NCBI GenBank assembly: GCA_024639905.1
Contig: JAHEGE010000008.1
Span: 103,099 to 167,098 of the forward strand
DNA from: Gammaproteobacteria bacterium
Lineage (GTDB): Bacteria > Pseudomonadota > Gammaproteobacteria > Pseudomonadales > Pseudohongiellaceae
Length of the DNA: 64,000 bases
Direction of reading: 5' to 3'
The notes below the pieces were generated by a model that was not told the DNA's origin, did not search any database, and saw only the letters and a program-made list of their open reading frames with translations. Of this stretch, positions 25,769-34,638 are shown in pieces. The first letter of the stretch is position 1; every line of letters starts with the position of its first letter. The position numbers were made by a program, and so were the translations under genes.

Positions 25769-27547
25769 TTAGTTGTTCGACTCTGGGAGCCTGAAAACAT
25801 ACAAGACATTCCCCCCACGGCGCTGCTGAATCTCCGGCGTATGAATGCGGTAGTTGACCCCCTGCCCCGCCGCGATAGCGATGTATTGCACCCCGTCGAC
25901 GCTGTAGCTCACCGGATAGCCACCGGCTGCAGAGTTTAAAACCTGCTCCCAGAGTATTTCTCCCGTGTCGGCATCGAAGGCGCGGAAACGGCGCGCATCG
26001 TCGCTCACGAATACCAGTCCACCCGCTGTAGTCAGTACCGACCCGCCAATGCCTGCGCGTTGCTTGTGACTCCACCGTGTCGCGCCGGTGGCCACGTCGA
26101 CCGCCGAGAAAAGCCCGACCATGCCGTCGTCTTCTGGACCCTCGGTCGGACGCGAGACCGCCGACTGATGGTGGGCGCCGACGGTCGGTTCGACCGGTCG
26201 CAGGAAGAAGGTCATACAGGTGTTGTTAGTCGGGGCGTACAGCAGATTGGTCTGCGGGCTGTAGCCAACCGAATTCCAATTGATGCCGCCCTGGGTAGTC
26301 GGGCACACGAGTTTGCGCTGAGCGATCTCGGTGATGTCCAATTCCGGGTTGGTAATGCCCTGCCGCTTCTCCACGTCGACGCCGACGATGACATTCTGGA
26401 AGTTGGTCTCGGTTGCCCACAGGAAATCGCCGGTGGCGGCGTCTAGTGTCCACACGATGCCGGGTTTGCCGGGCACGCCGGTGATGACCTTACGTCGAGC
26501 ACTCGAGTCGATGTTTGGATTCAACCACGACACGGCATCGGCATCGGGCACGACGTCGGTTTCGACAATCAATCGCTCGAAGGGATGATCCTGATCCCAA
26601 TTGCCGCCGGGGATGTGCTGGAAATACCAGTCGATCTCTCCAGTCTCAGCATCCAGGGCGAGGGTGGAGTTGGTATACAGCACATCGCCGCCCTTGGTGT
26701 CGCGCTGGATCGTGCCCCAAGGTATGGGCACGGCTATGCCAATGAATATCAGGTTGAGCTCGGGATCAAAGCTCGCCGGCATCCACGCCGAGCCACCGCG
26801 GCGCTGCTCATTCGGCAAATCGCCCCAGCTCTCACCGTTCGGCTCACCGATTCGAGGAATGGTATTACGCCGCCAGAGTTCTTCGCCGGTGTCGGCGTCG
26901 TGCGCGGTTATCCAGCAGCTGGTGTTGATGTAGTAACACCCAGACATGCCGGTAATAATTTTGCCGTTAAAAACCTGCGGACCGCCGGAGTAGTGCTGTC
27001 CTACGGTCCAATCGCCGACCTGAACCTCCCAAGTGACCTCGCCGGTGGTCGCATTCAACGACACGATATAGGCATCGCGCGTGGCTAAAATTAGCTGATC
27101 TTTGTAGAGCGTGCCGTTGCGATTAGCGCAAGAGAGCGGCGCGGCATGATCTACCTCGGGCCGACGGTATTCCCATAGCGGCGTGCCGTCGGTTGCATCA
27201 ACTGCCTCGATATAGTCGCAGGCCTGCGGCAGGAACATGATGCCGTCGTGAACCAGCGGCGTCGTCTCTTGCTTGCCCGGCTCCATCGTCCAAGACCACG
27301 CCAAGCGCAGGCTATCGACATTTCCTTTGTTAATCTGATCGAGCTGACTATACGCCCAATGATTGGGCGTGCCGCGCCACATGAGCCAGTCCGACGCCGG
27401 CGGGGCAGCGAGCTCTTCGAGTGTGACAGGAGTGTAATTGTCGAGCAAAGCTTGCGCGGCAGGCTTTGAAGGCTGCGCCGAGGTTTGCGCCATTGCTTGC
27501 GTCGCAGCAAAACTGAGCCAGAGAAAACAGCTGGGGAGGACTCGCAT
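25769..27547 (-). CDS. atypical PQQ-dependent dehydrogenase
   Basis: Quinoprotein dehydrogenase of 592 aa with a signal peptide (cleavage after AMA near residue 20), hence periplasmic. It has several tryptophan-docking repeats of the form LDAxTGE-x-W, the WDxD motif near residue 317 that should hold the catalytic Asp, and a C-terminal GGLVFVSDDARRFRAFDADTG blade. Relative to methanol/ethanol dehydrogenases it looks altered. SCANRNG (Cys140) stands where a vicinal Cys pair is usual. GMSGCYY stands where GxSGxE supplies a metal ligand, and GIAVPIPW stands where GxGNP gives the Asn ligand. The likely job is oxidation of an alcohol or aldehyde made by the nearby P450. No partner cytochrome c is encoded beside it. 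Confidence 0.85.
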   Translation of the reverse strand: MRVLPSCFLWLSFAATQAMAQTSAQPSKPAAQALLDNYTPVTLEELAAPPASDWLMWRGTPNHWAYSQLDQINKGNVDSLRLAWSWTMEPGKQETTPLVHDGIMFLPQACDYIEAVDATDGTPLWEYRRPEVDHAAPLSCANRNGTLYKDQLILATRDAYIVSLNATTGEVTWEVQVGDWTVGQHYSGGPQVFNGKIITGMSGCYYINTSCWITAHDADTGEELWRRNTIPRIGEPNGESWGDLPNEQRRGGSAWMPASFDPELNLIFIGIAVPIPWGTIQRDTKGGDVLYTNSTLALDAETGEIDWYFQHIPGGNWDQDHPFERLIVETDVVPDADAVSWLNPNIDSSARRKVITGVPGKPGIVWTLDAATGDFLWATETNFQNVIVGVDVEKRQGITNPELDITEIAQRKLVCPTTQGGINWNSVGYSPQTNLLYAPTNNTCMTFFLRPVEPTVGAHHQSAVSRPTEGPEDDGMVGLFSAVDVATGATRWSHKQRAGIGGSVLTTAGGLVFVSDDARRFRAFDADTGEILWEQVLNSAAGGYPVSYSVDGVQYIAIAAGQGVNYRIHTPEIQQRRGGNVLYVFRLPESNN

Positions 27548-27664
27548 GGTTGACCCTCTTTTTTATCCAACTGTAGCAGCTCACCGCTGCGCCTCAAATA
27601 CCTAACTAGATCCCTCTAATCGTGCCGACCAAATCCAGTGCCTGAGGCACACACGTCAAACGCG

Positions 27665-27688
27665 ACTAGTTAGGATCCTCTAACTAGT
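27665..27688. promoter_or_regulatory. 9-bp palindrome, candidate operator
   Basis: ACTAGTTAG and CTAACTAGT flank 6 bases as perfect inverted repeats. A further CTAACTAG lies at 27602-27609. The site overlaps the hydrolase stop codon and lies about 120 bases before the PQQ dehydrogenase start. It could be an operator for the adjacent TetR regulator or an RNA hairpin between the two genes. Confidence 0.45.
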
Positions 27689-28667
27689 GAGAACCCTCTA
27701 AAGAGTCGAGAAACCGGCGCACATCCGACGCTGTAAGCTCAGGCGCCTCCTCCATCGGAATGTGACCTAACTGCGGGTAAATCACGGTCGTAGTATTCGG
27801 CAGTATTGCTTCGAGCCGCGTCGCGGTCGATACCGGGATGACGGCATCCTGCTCTCCCCACAGGATGAGGGTCGGCTGTGAGAGCACTCCAAGGTCGGCG
27901 GGGGTTGGTGCCGTTTCTCCCATCGAATCTACTCGGCCCAAAATAGCAGCGCGCGTGCCTTCACGCATAATGAGTTGGTAGTAGCGGTCGACGAGAGCTG
28001 GGGTCACCACAGGCGAATTATTGTAGGCGGACAGAAGCCCTTGCTTAATCAGCGGTGCTGGATCCAAGTAGCGCGCAATTGCGCGAAACCAGTCCTGCCT
28101 GAGTAGGCTAAAGGCGACAGGGCCATTAGCCTCTGGTTGCTCAACCGCGCCCTCTGATTCGGCTGGAGCTACCGAATCGACCAGAATCATCGCGCGCACC
28201 CGCTCAGGGTGGGCCAAGGCATAACCCCAGGTCGCGCCACCGCCCATTGAGTTACCACCTAAAACGAACTCATCCAAGCCGGCTGCGTCTGCAACCGAAT
28301 CGATGGTCGCAGTGAAAGCATCACCTCCGTAGCTTCCTGCTGGCACCGCGCCAGTTAGTCCGTGAGCCGGGAGATCGAGTGTGATGAGGCGGTAATCATC
28401 TCCCAAAATTTCTACCCAAGGCTCCCAAGTATGCAGCGACGCCATGGCTCCGTGCACCAGCACTAGCGGCAAGCCATACTGGTTGCCCTGATCTCGATAA
28501 TGAATGCGCGCACCGTCTTCGGTGAGTAAGAATTGAGAGGCCGAATTTATGTATTTCGCGTCGACCTCTGCGACCGGAATATCGCCCTCAAAAAGAACGA
28601 ATACCGCAGCTAAAGCCAGCACTATCCCTATCATTCGAAATTTCCTGTTCATCAAGAATTTAAGCAC
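27684..28667 (-). CDS. membrane-anchored alpha/beta hydrolase
   Basis: Serine hydrolase of 327 aa with an N-terminal hydrophobic anchor (MIGIVLALAAVFVLF). It shows the oxyanion region VLVHGAMASLHTWEP, the nucleophile elbow GGNSMGGG, the acid in LWGEQDAVIP and the catalytic His in QLGHIPMEEAPE. It probably acts on an ester or lactone in the periplasm. The frame opens with GTG overlapping the TetR stop by one base (TAGTG); an ATG at 28652 is an alternative. Coupling to the TetR gene implies joint control. Confidence 0.85.
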   Translation of the reverse strand: MLKFLMNRKFRMIGIVLALAAVFVLFEGDIPVAEVDAKYINSASQFLLTEDGARIHYRDQGNQYGLPLVLVHGAMASLHTWEPWVEILGDDYRLITLDLPAHGLTGAVPAGSYGGDAFTATIDSVADAAGLDEFVLGGNSMGGGATWGYALAHPERVRAMILVDSVAPAESEGAVEQPEANGPVAFSLLRQDWFRAIARYLDPAPLIKQGLLSAYNNSPVVTPALVDRYYQLIMREGTRAAILGRVDSMGETAPTPADLGVLSQPTLILWGEQDAVIPVSTATRLEAILPNTTTVIYPQLGHIPMEEAPELTASDVRRFLDSLEGSH

Positions 28668-29293
28668 TAGTCACTTGTCGCTAATTTAGCCGCCTTACGC
28701 AGGCGCCGCGCCGCGCTAGGCTCGAGCTGGTGCTCGAAAAGCGTGAGGTGTTGAAGGAAGGTGCGTGATACTGCTCTGGAATCAAACGCCTGCTGAGTCT
28801 CACGCAGGTATTCGAGACCGAAGCGGATGAGTATGGTTACGTTGATCGCAAGGGAATCGATGCGAGTCCTAGGCCAGTCGAGCACGCCGACTCGCACCAT
28901 CTCGCCGAAGAAGGCCTTGAACTGCCTTTTGCTCTTCTCGTAGAGCTCGGCGATGTGCTCGCCTATCACTGCGCTGTGCTGGCCGTAATCGGACTGATCG
29001 CGGTAGAGAAATCGATAGCTCGAAAGCTCCGACTCGTGAGCCGCCATCAGCGCGATGTAGTCGTCTATCACATCTCGCGACTTGCTCGGGCGCAGCGCAA
29101 AGCGTTCGTTGATGTAGACGAAGAACTGCTCGGATATCGCCTCGAGCAGGTCGCGCTTAGTTTTAAAGTGATACCAGAGGTTGCCCTCGGAGATGCCAAG
29201 CTCGGCGGCGAGCGCCGCTGTGGTGACGTTGCCATAGCCGAGCTCGTTAAAGCGCCTCTGCGCCAGCTCGATAATCCGTTCTCGAGTCTTCAT
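28667..29293 (-). CDS. TetR-family transcriptional regulator
   Basis: Regulator of 208 aa. The N-terminal helix-turn-helix is typical (TTAALAAELGISEGNLWYHFKTKRDLLEAI, residues about 24-53); the C-terminal ligand domain is specific to a subgroup I cannot name. It overlaps the hydrolase gene by one base and lies 34 bases downstream of the ferredoxin gene. It probably controls this P450-hydrolase region in response to the substrate. Confidence 0.9.
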   Translation of the reverse strand: MKTRERIIELAQRRFNELGYGNVTTAALAAELGISEGNLWYHFKTKRDLLEAISEQFFVYINERFALRPSKSRDVIDDYIALMAAHESELSSYRFLYRDQSDYGQHSAVIGEHIAELYEKSKRQFKAFFGEMVRVGVLDWPRTRIDSLAINVTILIRFGLEYLRETQQAFDSRAVSRTFLQHLTLFEHQLEPSAARRLRKAAKLATSD

Positions 29294-29327
29294 ACTGCTG
29301 GGACTCCAAGTGAAGGCATACGCCCAA

Positions 29328-29648
29328 CTAGTGCTGCGCTTCTGGCATGTTCACCACTAAGCCATCGAGCTCTTCGGTTAGGGGGATCTGGCAAGACAAG
29401 CGCGAGTTGTCCCGCACATTCTCCGCAAAATCGAGCATGGACTGCTCCATGTCGCTGCGTGAGCCTACCTTGTCTAACCACTGCTCGCCGACGAAGACGT
29501 GACACGTCGCGCAGGCACAAGCGCCGCCGCAATCGGCATCGATTCCTGGCACGCTGTTATTCACCGCCGCTTCCATGACACTGCCGCCGGCGGGGACGTC
29601 GACTTCGTGGGCGGTTCCATCAAACTCTATAAAGGTAATCTTGGGCAC
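29328..29648 (-). CDS. [2Fe-2S] ferredoxin, adrenodoxin/putidaredoxin type
   Basis: Electron carrier of 106 aa with cluster ligands Cys40, Cys46, Cys49 and Cys86 (C-x5-C-x2-C then RLSCQIP). The spacing and the [13 protein letters not shown] segment are those of P450-partner ferredoxins. It is encoded 87 bases downstream of the P450, which it should reduce. No ferredoxin reductase gene is in the window, so that partner must be elsewhere. Confidence 0.93.
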   Translation of the reverse strand: MPKITFIEFDGTAHEVDVPAGGSVMEAAVNNSVPGIDADCGGACACATCHVFVGEQWLDKVGSRSDMEQSMLDFAENVRDNSRLSCQIPLTEELDGLVVNMPEAQH

Positions 29649-29704
29649 TGGGTATTCCTTCTACTATTAATCTTTTGTGCTACTTCAGTTGATTCGGCGG
29701 CAAG

Positions 29705-29722
29705 GCCTGCCCGCAGGCAGGC
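29705..29722 (-). promoter_or_regulatory. intercistronic hairpin between P450 and ferredoxin genes
   Basis: GCCTGCC and GGCAGGC flank the tetraloop CGCA (plus-strand reading) in the 87-base gap. No T-run follows on the minus strand. It may adjust the P450 to ferredoxin ratio by partial termination or by protecting mRNA ends. Confidence 0.4.
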
Positions 29723-29735
29723 AGCCTATTGCAGC

Positions 29736-31025
29736 TTAGGCCTGCTTGGCGTGCAACACCACGGGCAGATGAGTATAGCCGAGCACGAAGTTCGACAGCA
29801 CGCGCTCGGGTTCGCCGACGACTTCGATCTTATCGAAGCGCTTCAACGCTTCCTCCCAGAGGATTCGCAGCTGCATCTCTGCCACACGATTGCCCATGCA
29901 GCGGTGGATGCCGAAGCCAAAGGATACGTGCCGACGCGCGTTGGCGCGGTCGATCTTGAACGCGTCGGCGTCTTCGATCACCTCGTCGTCGCGGTTGCCA
30001 GAGATGTACCACATCACCACTCTGTCGCCCTTCTTGATCTGCTTGCCTTGAAACTCGATGTCTTCGAGCGCGGTGCGGCGCATGTGGCCGAGCGGGGTCT
30101 GATAGCGGATGATTTCAGAGACCATATTTGAAACGAGTTCTGGGTTAGCCTTAAGCTTCTCCCACTGGTCGGGATTACGGCTCAGCTGCAGCACGCCACC
30201 GGTCATCGAATTACGGGTCGTATCGTTGCCTCCAACTATGAGCAGGATGAGGTTGCCGAGAAACTCCATGGGATTGTCGAGCATATTCTCCGTTTCTTTA
30301 TCGTGTGCGAGCAGCGAGATGAAATCGAATTTGCGCGGCTGGCCTTTACGCTCTTGCCAAAGCTTGGCGAAGTAGGCGAGACACTCTTGCAGAACAACAT
30401 TGCGCTCTTCAAAGGTGATATCACTGCGCCCAGTCGACGGCGAGGCTGTCGCGACGTCTGACCAGTAAGGCAACAAGTGGCGATCTTCGAAGGGGAAGTC
30501 GAACAGCGTTGCCAGCATTTGCGTCGTCAGTTCGATCGATACGCGGTCAACCCAGTTGAACTCTTCTCCGACCGGAAGCTCGTCGAGGATTTTTGACACG
30601 CGCTCGCGAATCAGCGCCTCAAGGTCGGCAAGCTGCGTTGGCGCAACCGCGGGCTGCGCGGCACGTCGCTGCACGTCATGGATCGGCGGATCCTGCGCGA
30701 TAAACATCGGTGTCTTGAAGTTAGGGTCGACATCGCCTACGACGATATTCTCATGTGATGAGAAGACCTTATGATTGGAATCTATCGCCACGATGTCGTT
30801 GTACTTAGTAATTGACCAGTAAGCACCGAATTCGCTCTCTGGCGTATAGTGCACCGGATCTTCTTGGCGCAGACGCCTAAAGTACTCCTCGTGCACATTC
30901 TCTTTAAACAGTATGGCTTGTGCTGGGTCTAGCGATTCCAGTGGCAAGCTCCATGGATCACGCCACGCCTCCTTACTAGTCTCCGCCACGACATCAACCG
31001 ACTCACTCGTTGCTCCGTATGACAT
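29736..31025 (-). CDS. cytochrome P450, CYP153-type terminal hydroxylase
   Basis: Soluble bacterial P450 of 429 aa. It has the I-helix oxygen-activation motif GGNDTTRN, the ExxR pair in SEIIRYQTPLGHMRR, and the heme-cysteine loop FGFGIHRCMGNRVAEMQLRILWEE. The GNR after the Cys and the GDRVVMWYISGNRDDEV segment are characteristic of CYP153, which adds OH to the terminal carbon of alkanes and related hydrocarbons. Ferredoxin, TetR, hydrolase and PQQ dehydrogenase follow on the same strand, and a TonB receptor diverges upstream, all consistent with catabolism of a hydrophobic substrate. The family call is strong; the substrate is not determined. Confidence 0.9.
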   Translation of the reverse strand: MSYGATSESVDVVAETSKEAWRDPWSLPLESLDPAQAILFKENVHEEYFRRLRQEDPVHYTPESEFGAYWSITKYNDIVAIDSNHKVFSSHENIVVGDVDPNFKTPMFIAQDPPIHDVQRRAAQPAVAPTQLADLEALIRERVSKILDELPVGEEFNWVDRVSIELTTQMLATLFDFPFEDRHLLPYWSDVATASPSTGRSDITFEERNVVLQECLAYFAKLWQERKGQPRKFDFISLLAHDKETENMLDNPMEFLGNLILLIVGGNDTTRNSMTGGVLQLSRNPDQWEKLKANPELVSNMVSEIIRYQTPLGHMRRTALEDIEFQGKQIKKGDRVVMWYISGNRDDEVIEDADAFKIDRANARRHVSFGFGIHRCMGNRVAEMQLRILWEEALKRFDKIEVVGEPERVLSNFVLGYTHLPVVLHAKQA

Positions 31026-31517
31026 ATTTCTTTCCCTCCCTACTATTCGGACTTAAAAGCCAAGACTCCTTAATTAGGTTGATAACCCTAAATTATCCTG
31101 AGCGCAAGCGTGACGCCCCATACAGAGAATTTTCGCTTCAAATTTGGTCGGCTATTAAATAATTTCTGAGACAGAAAACTACTTGCATTCGCTTGTTAGT
31201 CCCGAGTATCGTGACCGAATCGTCAAATTTCGATTATTAGCAAGAAGAAATGAGTTAATAAAAGATATTAACAGCGATAACATGAGTACGAACGTTACAG
31301 ATAGTTACCAACGGTAACACCTTATTTGAGGTCGTTGGTAGTAACGCCGACAAGCCATGGGGAAAGCCTGCAATTTCAGCAGAGCAGACAATGGTAGGCG
31401 TAATTAAGTTGTATACCCTCCCTTAAAAGCCGCACCCGCAAGTTGTGGCGCCTGTCTCTTATCCAAGGCTTGTAGAACCTTAAGAGTCAAAAAATAAAAA
31501 TAGTGAGGGGGAAGACT
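31026..31517. promoter_or_regulatory. divergent promoter region of P450 and TonB receptor
   Basis: A 492-base AT-rich spacer between divergent genes, with no convincing gene inside. It holds a perfect inverted repeat GTTACC-AAC-GGTAAC at 31304-31318 and a partial second copy near 31333-31349 (GTTGGTAGTAAC). The repeat sits near the middle and could control both genes. A ribosome binding site (AGGGGGA) precedes the receptor ATG. I could not fix -35/-10 boxes with certainty. Confidence 0.5.
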
Positions 31518-34403
31518 ATGCAACACAGAAGTAAATTCGCAACTCAACTTATGGGCGCCGCGGCACTGTTCTCGGCCACCAGTTTCGCAGGTCAAGTGTT
31601 CGCACAAGATGGCCAACGACGCATCGAAGAGGTCGTGGTTTCAGCAGAACGCAGAGAAGCCTCTATACAAGACACATCGATTTCGATTACGGCTCTGACA
31701 GGTGAAAACCTCGAAGACTTCGGCATTCGTAACCAAGAAGACTTACAGAATTTCGTGCCGGCGACAACGATCCAGCCCTACGATTCGACGATTCGTGGCG
31801 TGGGTCGTAACTTCCGCGCACTCGGCGGTGACCCCGGCGTCGCCACCTATACCAATGGAATCTACTCTGAAGATTTGATTACCGCGACCGCGGCAACCTT
31901 CTGGGATGTCGGCCGTATCGAGGTTCTGCGTGGACCACAAGGCACGCTCTACGGCCGAAACGCGGTGGGTGGTGCAATTAATATCCTCTATAACGAGGCA
32001 GCCTTCGAGAAGGACTACTCGTTCAAGACAATCATGGGGAACTTCGGTACCAGAGAAGCCTACGGCATGTTCAACACGCCACTAATCGAAGACAAGCTCG
32101 CTATGCGCGTCAACTTCAGCCTACGAGACCGTAATGGCATCGTAGAAGAAATTGGTGGCCCAACACCAGACGTCGACGGCCTCGGCACGGACAACGGCGC
32201 GGTGCAGTTTACATGGACACCGACTGAAGATATCGAAGTCAAGGCGCGCCACAACCAACTAAAAGTGGATCGTTCGTTCGGCGGCGCCAACGGCGCAGGA
32301 CTCGTAGTGCTTAACGAAGGCGGACAGAACAATCGTATCACCGACGCACTGGTTCCAGGCTATCGCTTTATCGACACCAACAATACCGACCAGGCAAATT
32401 ACTTCCAAAATAATTGGTACGATTCGAGCAAGCCGATCCTGACTTTCAACCATCCAGTAACGGGCGCGGTAGGCCAAGCGCAACGCAATCGTGCAGGCAT
32501 CGATTTCGGCGATTTCGACGGCATGCAGAACGCAGCTGCGTCGCTGGACGGCTTTAACTACACCAGTCCTGAGTCTGCGCAGCGCTACAACGACTGCGTA
32601 TTCCCCAGCGATATCTCGGGATCCGACCTGTGCGCCGCGTCCGATGGCACCAACTACGAACGCATCAAGAACAACTCCACGCAGATTAGCGCGTCTTGGA
32701 CGGTTAACGACCGTCTTGAGCTCGTCTATCTGTACGGCGATACCACGCTAAGCTATAAGCGCAACACAGACGACGACAATACGGGGTCGAAATTCCACGA
32801 TCGCCAGTTCTATGTGAACCACGAGGCGACCTACACCTCACACGAGTTGCAGGCCTTCTACGACATCAATGATCGTCTATCCGTAACCTCGGGCATATTC
32901 GGCTACGACGCTACCATCGATCAGCGAGGTGATTTTTACTCCAACGTTGGTGAGGCACGCATGCTTAACGCCTACCAGGACAATACAGCAATCAGTGCGG
33001 GCGTATCCGCAGCCACAGGGATTCCCGCCGGGTTGAGCGCCTCAACACTCGCCTTCGGTGGACGCCCTATGGTTAGCCTCAATAGCGCGAAGCTATCGTG
33101 TCAAGTTGCGTCGCCTGCTGCAACTTGTGCTGCGAACAACGGTGGCAACAATCTTCAAACATCGGCATGGTATGGCGACGATGGGAGCAATCCAGACCTG
33201 AACGTCGTAAACGGCATTCAGAGCAAGGCAAGTGATCTGCTTTATGCTACCCAAACCAATCGAGATGCTTTTGCTGCCTACACCCAGGCTGTATTCGACA
33301 TTAATGAGAAGTTCACGCTGACGATGGGAGTGCGATATGCCGAAGATACCCTGAAGTCTGAGGAAAATCTTTGGCGATACTCTGAAACGGGCGCGGCTCC
33401 AGGCGGCTTCTTGGGTCTATACGGAGGCTTAGCGGCTGTGAACATTGCCAACGGCGGGCTTGTTAAGGATGCCGATGGCAACTATACCGTACCTACGGAG
33501 AAGGCAACCAACGGCGGCATTCCCTTCGCGCTTAGCGTCTATCGACCCTTCGAGCGAACAGATACCAAAACAACTGGTCGCATCAATTTGGATTGGGATA
33601 TCAACGACTCGACGATGATGTATTTCTCGGCGACGTCGGGTTACCGTGCGGGCGGTTACAGTCTGGTGTATTTCAGCCAGACTCCAACCTACGACCCAGA
33701 GGATTTGATTGCCTACGAGATCGGCTACAAATCACAGCTGTTCGACGACACTCTGCAGTTAAATGCTTCGCTTTACATGTACGACTACTCGTCTATCCAG
33801 ACTTTCACGACCGAAGTTAACTCTCTGGGCAGTACGTCTACATCTGTACTCGCCGCCGGGGGCGCTGAAGTATTAGGACTAGAGGCTGAGGCTCTATGGC
33901 TCGCCACAGACAACCTCACACTGGGCGGAAATTTCAGTTTCACTCCGAGCGAGTACACAGAGTCGTTCCTTATTTCTGATGCGTCAAACGCAGATATCCC
34001 CGGATCGCTCTATCCTGAGTTTGACACTCTAACTAGTGACATCAAGGGTAACCAGCTTATTCAGGTACCTGAGAGCAAGTTCACAGCCTGGGGCAGCTAC
34101 TCCAAGCCTCTAGCCGGTGGCGATTCGCTTGAGTTTTTCAGCGTCTATAGCTGGATAGATGACGTGTATTACTCTCCGTTCGAGGACAGTCGCGAAATGT
34201 CGCCGTCTTATGGCCGAGTCGATGCCCGCGTAACTTGGCGCTCGGGCGAAGGCAATTGGACTGTCACGGGCTTCATGAACAATGTGCTCGATGACATCGG
34301 CCACCTGCAGATCATGCGTACGGGCGAGGCCGAGTTCTTCCGCCACAACTCGACCACCACTGCGCCACGCATGTACGGTATCGAGTTGACATATGACTAC
34401 TAA
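31518..34403 (+). CDS. TonB-dependent outer-membrane receptor
   Basis: Receptor of 961 aa. A signal peptide (cleavage after VFA near residue 28) is followed by a TonB box-like IEEVVVSAERRE, the plug domain (VEVLRGPQGTLYGRNAVGGAIN pattern near residue 140) and a 22-strand-type barrel ending in a C-terminal aromatic (YELTYDY-like end). The ATG at 31518 after AGGGGGA is preferred over the GTG at 31503. It belongs to the broad group of receptors used by marine and soil bacteria for complex organic substrates, not clearly for siderophores. Its place opposite the P450 suggests uptake of the P450 substrate. A strong terminator follows. Confidence 0.93.
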   Translation: MQHRSKFATQLMGAAALFSATSFAGQVFAQDGQRRIEEVVVSAERREASIQDTSISITALTGENLEDFGIRNQEDLQNFVPATTIQPYDSTIRGVGRNFRALGGDPGVATYTNGIYSEDLITATAATFWDVGRIEVLRGPQGTLYGRNAVGGAINILYNEAAFEKDYSFKTIMGNFGTREAYGMFNTPLIEDKLAMRVNFSLRDRNGIVEEIGGPTPDVDGLGTDNGAVQFTWTPTEDIEVKARHNQLKVDRSFGGANGAGLVVLNEGGQNNRITDALVPGYRFIDTNNTDQANYFQNNWYDSSKPILTFNHPVTGAVGQAQRNRAGIDFGDFDGMQNAAASLDGFNYTSPESAQRYNDCVFPSDISGSDLCAASDGTNYERIKNNSTQISASWTVNDRLELVYLYGDTTLSYKRNTDDDNTGSKFHDRQFYVNHEATYTSHELQAFYDINDRLSVTSGIFGYDATIDQRGDFYSNVGEARMLNAYQDNTAISAGVSAATGIPAGLSASTLAFGGRPMVSLNSAKLSCQVASPAATCAANNGGNNLQTSAWYGDDGSNPDLNVVNGIQSKASDLLYATQTNRDAFAAYTQAVFDINEKFTLTMGVRYAEDTLKSEENLWRYSETGAAPGGFLGLYGGLAAVNIANGGLVKDADGNYTVPTEKATNGGIPFALSVYRPFERTDTKTTGRINLDWDINDSTMMYFSATSGYRAGGYSLVYFSQTPTYDPEDLIAYEIGYKSQLFDDTLQLNASLYMYDYSSIQTFTTEVNSLGSTSTSVLAAGGAEVLGLEAEALWLATDNLTLGGNFSFTPSEYTESFLISDASNADIPGSLYPEFDTLTSDIKGNQLIQVPESKFTAWGSYSKPLAGGDSLEFFSVYSWIDDVYYSPFEDSREMSPSYGRVDARVTWRSGEGNWTVTGFMNNVLDDIGHLQIMRTGEAEFFRHNSTTTAPRMYGIELTYDY

Positions 34404-34446
34404 GCTCTACTAAATAAAACGGGCTGCTACGCCGCCCGCGTCAATA

Positions 34447-34484
34447 AAAATGGCCCGTTGCTCCTCGCATCGGGCCATTTTTTT
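34447..34484 (+). terminator. rho-independent terminator of the TonB receptor gene
   Basis: AAAATGGCCCG and CGGGCCATTTT pair perfectly over 11 bases around a 13-base loop, followed by more T. A smaller GGGC/GCCC hairpin lies just before it. Confidence 0.92.
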
Positions 34485-34638
34485 ATCTTCGCAGGTCGCA
34501 AATACCGAGCGCCGCGTATGGCACTGTGTGATGGGCTCAAGACCTCAGATACAATAGCTGCACTTTATCAGCTCACTCAGCTCAAGCATCTCTGCTCATC
34601 TTCATTCACATAGTTCCTCAGGAAAGATCAACGCCACT

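Noticed and set aside
29499-30131. Plus-strand frame of 210 aa across ferredoxin and P450 genes
   Set aside because: Both genes on the minus strand are clear family members, so this frame is antisense noise.
31404-31616. Minus-strand frame of 70 aa before the TonB receptor
   Set aside because: It overlaps the receptor's signal-peptide region and has no support; the stretch is better read as a promoter.
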